Source: Bin22 sp965207275
GTDB lineage: Bacteria; Chloroflexota; Dehalococcoidia; Lucifugimonadales; UBA3495
Assembly (NCBI GenBank): GCA_965207275.1
Contig: CBDBMH010000002.1
Span: 1,860,001 to 1,924,000 of the forward strand
Direction: 5' to 3'
Length of the DNA: 64,000 bases
Position numbers and translations under genes: made by a program. Positions within the stretch are counted from its first letter, which is position 1. Every line of letters starts with the position of its first letter. Under the pieces are notes generated by a model. That model ran no database searches and was not told where the DNA came from. It was given only the letters and a program-made list of their open reading frames with translations. Below are positions 60,981 through 64,000 of the stretch, piece after piece.

Positions 60981-61004
60981 GGGGGCAGGTGTTGGCCTGC
61001 CCCC
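60981..61004. terminator. Hairpin between convergent genes
   Basis: GGGGGCAGG and CCTGCCCCC form a perfect 9-bp stem with a 6-base loop, followed by TCAGGATTTT. Probable terminator for the preceding membrane protein and, on the other strand, the FMN protein. Confidence 0.65.
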
Positions 61005-61032
61005 TCAGGATTTTCGCGATGCGAAGGCAACC

Positions 61033-61623
61033 TCAGCGAATGGGCACTGGGCGGTTGGCCTTGTGTTTCTCGATGGTCTCCGTGTCCCAGAAGCGGGAAA
61101 AGTTCAGGGCCCGGGGGCAGTGACCATAGGCCTCGTCCACTTCGACGATGATGCCCTGAAGATGGTAGCCGCGTTCGTCGGGTTCGTACAGGGCAACCTC
61201 GACGTCCTTTTGGTTGAGCTCCTGCTGATTTACGATGGTCACCTTGCCGTTGACCCGAACCGTGTCGTTGACGCCCGGGATCATGAAAATCAGACCCACG
61301 TGAGGATTCTCGTCCATGTTCAGGTAGGACTGGAACAGCCGGTTGCCGGCCACGTCGGGAAGGACCAGGTGCCGGTCGTCCAGCACCTTCACGAACCCGG
61401 CCTGTCCGCCCTTGGGCGAGGCGTCGCAGTTGCCCTCCCGGTCGGAGGTGGCCATGACCACAAAGGGAGACTGGCGGATAAACTCCTTGACGAACTCGGT
61501 CATGTAGTCGACCACCTTGGTCTTGGCCCGCCCATTGGGGTCCGGCGCGCCGAACACGGCAGTGAACCGGTTTTCGTCGGTAATGGGATAAGGACTCTGG
61601 GTCTGCGTCTGGCTGGTGGTCAT
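61033..61623 (-). CDS. Pyridoxamine 5'-phosphate oxidase-like FMN-binding protein
   Basis: The 196-residue protein has the split-barrel pattern FIRQSPFVVMATSDREGNCDASPKGGQAGFVKVLDDRHLVLPD, as in the MSMEG_1061-type FMN proteins, followed by NPHVGLIFMIPGVNDTVRVNGKV. It would reduce or bind a small molecule with FMN. GGAGGATAGGC precedes the ATG. Distinct from the smaller relative at 37712. Confidence 0.85.
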   Translation of the reverse strand: MTTSQTQTQSPYPITDENRFTAVFGAPDPNGRAKTKVVDYMTEFVKEFIRQSPFVVMATSDREGNCDASPKGGQAGFVKVLDDRHLVLPDVAGNRLFQSYLNMDENPHVGLIFMIPGVNDTVRVNGKVTIVNQQELNQKDVEVALYEPDERGYHLQGIIVEVDEAYGHCPRALNFSRFWDTETIEKHKANRPVPIR

Positions 61624-61715
61624 GCCTATCCTCCCTGATCAACTAATAGGGACCGCGCCCATTTGAGCCAGTCTAGCAGTAGCCGCCCCCGCCGGCAAGT
61701 TGAAGCGCCACCGCT

Positions 61716-61934
61716 CAGGCCAATCGCGTTATAGATTCGGACTATCGGCGGCACAAGTTCTGCAGGCACAAGTCATGTCGCCCTGCACCAGCGGTACGTC
61801 CGCCTTTGGCGGGCCGAAGGGCCTAAAGTCCTTCTCTTCTGCGCGGTTACGGGTAGTGAAGTTGGTACAGGGATTGATTTTAGATGCTTCGGCTTCGCTC
61901 AGCATGACATTCAATTAAACCGGAATTGCCCTGG
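61716..61934. repeat. MITE-like dispersed repeat, copy F
   Basis: The 219-bp copy is inverted relative to copy A and closely similar to it (CAGGCCAATCGCGTTATAGA start; end ATTCAATTAAACCGGAATTG). Target duplications are GCCACCGCT (61707-61715) and GCCACAGCT (61935-61943), 8 of 9 identical. Confidence 0.88.
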
Positions 61935-61943
61935 GCCACAGCT

Positions 61944-62514
61944 TATTGAGGTTTGGGTCGTTGGAGGGCACAACGGTAGGAGCAGACCTTCTGGTTGCCG
62001 TCTCGCGCCCACGTAACTGCCGGCATGGCACATTCCCTGGCCCTGCCCACCCCCTTGTCATCGTGGATGACCCACTGCCACCATAATTTCTGTGGATACT
62101 GTCGCCCCTTCCCCTGCTCGCAGCGCCAGGGCGTCGGCCGTTACGCCGTCGCTCCCTGCGCCGGTTCAAGTGGCCCGGAGCCGGGCCATTTTGGGCCGGT
62201 ACCGGCCAACGCCGTATCTGGCAATGGGTCCACGGCGAGCCGGGAGACCGACTTCTGCCCCCGGCCGCCAGATACAAAACGGCCCAAAATGGCCCAAAAT
62301 GGCACGGAAAACAAAAAAATCCGGTCCCTTGAGCGCCGACAGATTTAACCTCTCGTCGCTCCAACCCTGGCAGAACCCTGGCGGGAAGAATTCAATTGCC
62401 ATTCTTCCCGGGAAATTGAAAGCCGGCCCCCTGGCCGCCAATTCCTGCGTCCGTGCCCGTATGTTAATATGGGCAGCACGCTATAAATGTTCAAATTCTG
62501 GAGGTGCCACCGGA
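61944..62514. other. Gene-free stretch with nested inverted repeats
   Basis: No convincing gene is seen. Two nested inverted repeats lie close together: GGGCCATTTTGGGCC (62183-62197) with GGCCCAAAATGGCCC (62281-62295), and GTATCTGGC (62214-62222) with GCCAGATAC (62267-62275). Together they would form one long interrupted stem of about 113 bases. Just before the next gene TATAAA at 62482 may be its -10 box. Confidence 0.5.
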
Positions 62515-63702
62515 ATGAAGGCCCTTGAAGGTATCCGTGTGCTGGACTTGACCAGGGCTTTGGCCGGGCCGTTCTGCACCCTAATGCTGGGAGACTACGG
62601 CGCCGACGTCATCAAGATTGAGATGCCGGGCACGGGCGACGATACCCGCCACTGGGGCCCGCCCTTCATTGGCGACGAGAGCGCCTATTTCCTCTCCATC
62701 AACCGCAACAAGCGCAGCATGACCCTCAACTTCAAAGAGGAAAAGGCCAGGGAAATCTTTTTGAAGCTGGTTGAAGGCTCCGACGTGGTGGTTGAGAACT
62801 TCACCCCCGGCGTTATGGGCCGCTTCGGCCTGGAGTACGAGACCGTTAAGCGGGCCAACCCGGGCATCATTTACTGTTCGATCTCCGGCTTCGGTCAGGA
62901 CGGCCCCTACCAGAGCCGGCCGGCCTACGACCAGATTATGCAGGGCATCAGCGGGCTGATGAGCATCACCGGCGATGCGGAAGGCGAACCCGAAAAGATC
63001 GGCGTCGCCGTCACCGACATCGGGGCCGGCATGTGGGCCGCCTTCGCGGTAATGTCCGCTCTCTACCGCCGGGAGCAGGACGGCGATGGCCAATACATCG
63101 ACATTTCCATGCTGGACGCCCAGGTGGCTTGGCTGACCTACCAGGCCGGGTATTACTTTGCCTACGGCCGTCCGCCCCAGAGGCTGGGCAAGGCTCACCC
63201 AACCCTGGTCCCCTACCAGGCTTTCATGGCCAGGGACGGCAAGTATTTCAACGTGGCCGTGGGATCGGAAAGACTGTGGGAGCGGTTCTGCCAGGCCGTG
63301 AAGCGCGAGGACCTGAAGGACCACCCCGACTACGCCGCCAACGGCGTTCGCGTGGAAAACCGCGCGACGCTGGCGCCCCTGTTGCAGGAGTACTTCCTGA
63401 CCCGGGACGCCGATGACTGGGTGGCGGACTTGCAGGCCAACAGTGTGCCGGCCGGCCCCATTAACGACCTCGCCGACGTTTTCGCCGATCCCCAGGTGCT
63501 CCACCGGGATATGTTCCTGGAAATTCCCCATCCCACCCTGGGTCCTATCAAGCAAACGGGCCTGCCCATCAAGTTTTCCCGCACTCCCGGCGGCCTGGAC
63601 CAGCACCCGCCCCTGCTGGGCGAGCATAATCTGGCCATCCTCAAGGACCTGGGTTATTCGGAGTCGGACGTCGAAGACTTGGCGGCTAAGTCCGTGATCT
63701 AG
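62515..63702 (+). CDS. CaiB/BaiF family III CoA-transferase
   Basis: The 395-residue protein starts at ATG 62515 with GGAGGTG upstream. It has IRVLDLTRALAGPFCTLMLGDYGADVIKIE, VVVENFTPGVM, YCSISGFGQDGPY and a C-terminal LGEHNLAILKDLGY. All family elements are intact. It stands alone before a DNA-repair gene. Substrate unknown. It is the fourth CaiB/BaiF gene of the window. Confidence 0.92.
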   Translation: MKALEGIRVLDLTRALAGPFCTLMLGDYGADVIKIEMPGTGDDTRHWGPPFIGDESAYFLSINRNKRSMTLNFKEEKAREIFLKLVEGSDVVVENFTPGVMGRFGLEYETVKRANPGIIYCSISGFGQDGPYQSRPAYDQIMQGISGLMSITGDAEGEPEKIGVAVTDIGAGMWAAFAVMSALYRREQDGDGQYIDISMLDAQVAWLTYQAGYYFAYGRPPQRLGKAHPTLVPYQAFMARDGKYFNVAVGSERLWERFCQAVKREDLKDHPDYAANGVRVENRATLAPLLQEYFLTRDADDWVADLQANSVPAGPINDLADVFADPQVLHRDMFLEIPHPTLGPIKQTGLPIKFSRTPGGLDQHPPLLGEHNLAILKDLGYSESDVEDLAAKSVI

Positions 63703-63735
63703 GTTGCCTCAAATGGGAGCCTTCGAAGAGTTGTA

Positions 63736-63757
63736 GGGGCGCATCGTGGTGCGCCCC
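63736..63757. terminator. Hairpin after the CoA-transferase gene
   Basis: GGGGCGCA and TGCGCCCC form a perfect 8-bp stem with a TCGTGG loop, 33 bp after the stop. No T-run follows. It belongs to the same palindrome style as 30656 and 39398. Confidence 0.5.
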
Positions 63758-63811
63758 GAAGAATCTTCCCGAATGTGCCGCCTGGCATTTCCCTGTGACG
63801 GAGGGCACTCG

Positions 63812-64000
63812 ATGGCAGACGTGAATCGCTGCGGCTGGCCGGGCGCAGACCCACTGATGATTGAGTATCACGATCTGGAATGGGGCACGCCCCTCCGGGA
63901 TGACCGCAGCCTGTTCGAGTTTCTCATTCTGGAAGGCGCGCAGGCGGGCCTGAGCTGGCAGACCATCCTTCGCAAGCGGGAGGGTTACCGCCTCGCCTTT
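63812..64000 (+). CDS. tag: DNA-3-methyladenine glycosylase I, 5' part
   Basis: The reading frame is open to the window end (63 codons). It reads NRCGWPGADPLMIEYHDLEWGTPLRDDRSLFEFLILEGAQAGLSWQTILRKREGYR, the typical N-terminus of Tag, with Cys near residue 7 and His near 20 as zinc ligands. GGAGGG precedes the ATG. The enzyme removes 3-methyladenine from alkylated DNA. Confidence 0.92.
   Translation, partial: MADVNRCGWPGADPLMIEYHDLEWGTPLRDDRSLFEFLILEGAQAGLSWQTILRKREGYRLAF

Noticed and set aside
59927..61642. 571-codon minus-strand ORF
   Set aside because: It is antisense to the pentapeptide-repeat gene and runs across the FMN protein in another frame; its repeats mirror the pentapeptides.
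61700..61918. 72-codon ORF
   Set aside because: It lies within MITE copy F and has no start signal.
1..64000. CRISPR arrays, rRNA or tRNA genes
   Set aside because: Reading through the window, no regular repeat-spacer array and no convincing tRNA or rRNA segment was found; a dedicated tRNA search was not possible here.

Overview
The window is GC-rich bacterial DNA with dense short operons. It carries an unusual load of CoA-linked catabolic genes: CaiB/BaiF CoA-transferases (four genes, five domains), a thiolase/DUF35 pair, a Rieske oxygenase, a molybdenum hydroxylase, a hydantoinase, and an amidohydrolase next to a two-subunit ThDP decarboxylase. Together with a small type I PKS, this most resembles uncultured Chloroflexota of the SAR202/Dehalococcoidia type. 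That assignment is an inference from gene content; there is no rRNA in the window to confirm it.

Layout. 1-6.7 kb: 3' part of a type I PKS (ACP-KS-degenerate AT), then a phosphopantetheinyl transferase, an alpha/beta hydrolase and a MidA-type methyltransferase. 6.8-12.9 kb: a leftward catabolic operon (fused double CaiB/BaiF protein, HAD, DUF35, thiolase) and an MFS exporter. 13.1-16.5 kb: a frameshifted amidohydrolase, a split ThDP decarboxylase and an aspartate-dehydrogenase-like gene. 16.6-26.2 kb: ABC-F ATPase, hydantoinase, RND exporter, RidA and two CaiB/BaiF genes. 26.4-30.6 kb: a Rieske oxygenase gene cut by a 2,652-bp insertion sequence. 31-46.5 kb: dehydrogenases, a two-domain lipoprotein, a molybdenum hydroxylase, a HEPN-like pair, a DUF4268 protein, an MbfA-type ferritin/transporter and a VOC protein. 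47-53.8 kb: housekeeping genes (yqeY-like, purQ, argC, purL) with a toxin-antitoxin pair inserted. 53.9-56.5 kb: a cupredoxin/His-rich exported set. 56.8-64 kb: recQ, a selenoprotein, a pentapeptide-repeat protein, an FMN protein, another CaiB/BaiF gene and the start of tag.

Most notable. (1) The insertion sequence has 25-bp terminal inverted repeats and a perfect 8-bp target duplication. Besides a DDE transposase it carries two tiny membrane proteins and a DNA methyltransferase-HNH fusion, which is out of frame at a 12-G tract (possible phase variation). Both terminal repeats contain inward promoters that would give nearly leaderless mRNAs. (2) A SelW/Rdx-like protein has an in-frame UGA in a Cys-x-x-Sec motif, followed by a hairpin of the bacterial SECIS type. 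(3) Six copies of a 190-260-bp non-coding mobile repeat (MITE-like), with matching ends and mostly recognisable 9-10-bp target duplications, lie in intergenic spaces. (4) The PKS ends in KS plus an AT that has lost its catalytic serine and an internal segment.

The catabolic genes would activate acids as CoA thioesters, cleave them with thiolase-type enzymes and oxidise aromatic or heterocyclic substrates. This is pathway-level inference; no substrate can be read from the sequence.
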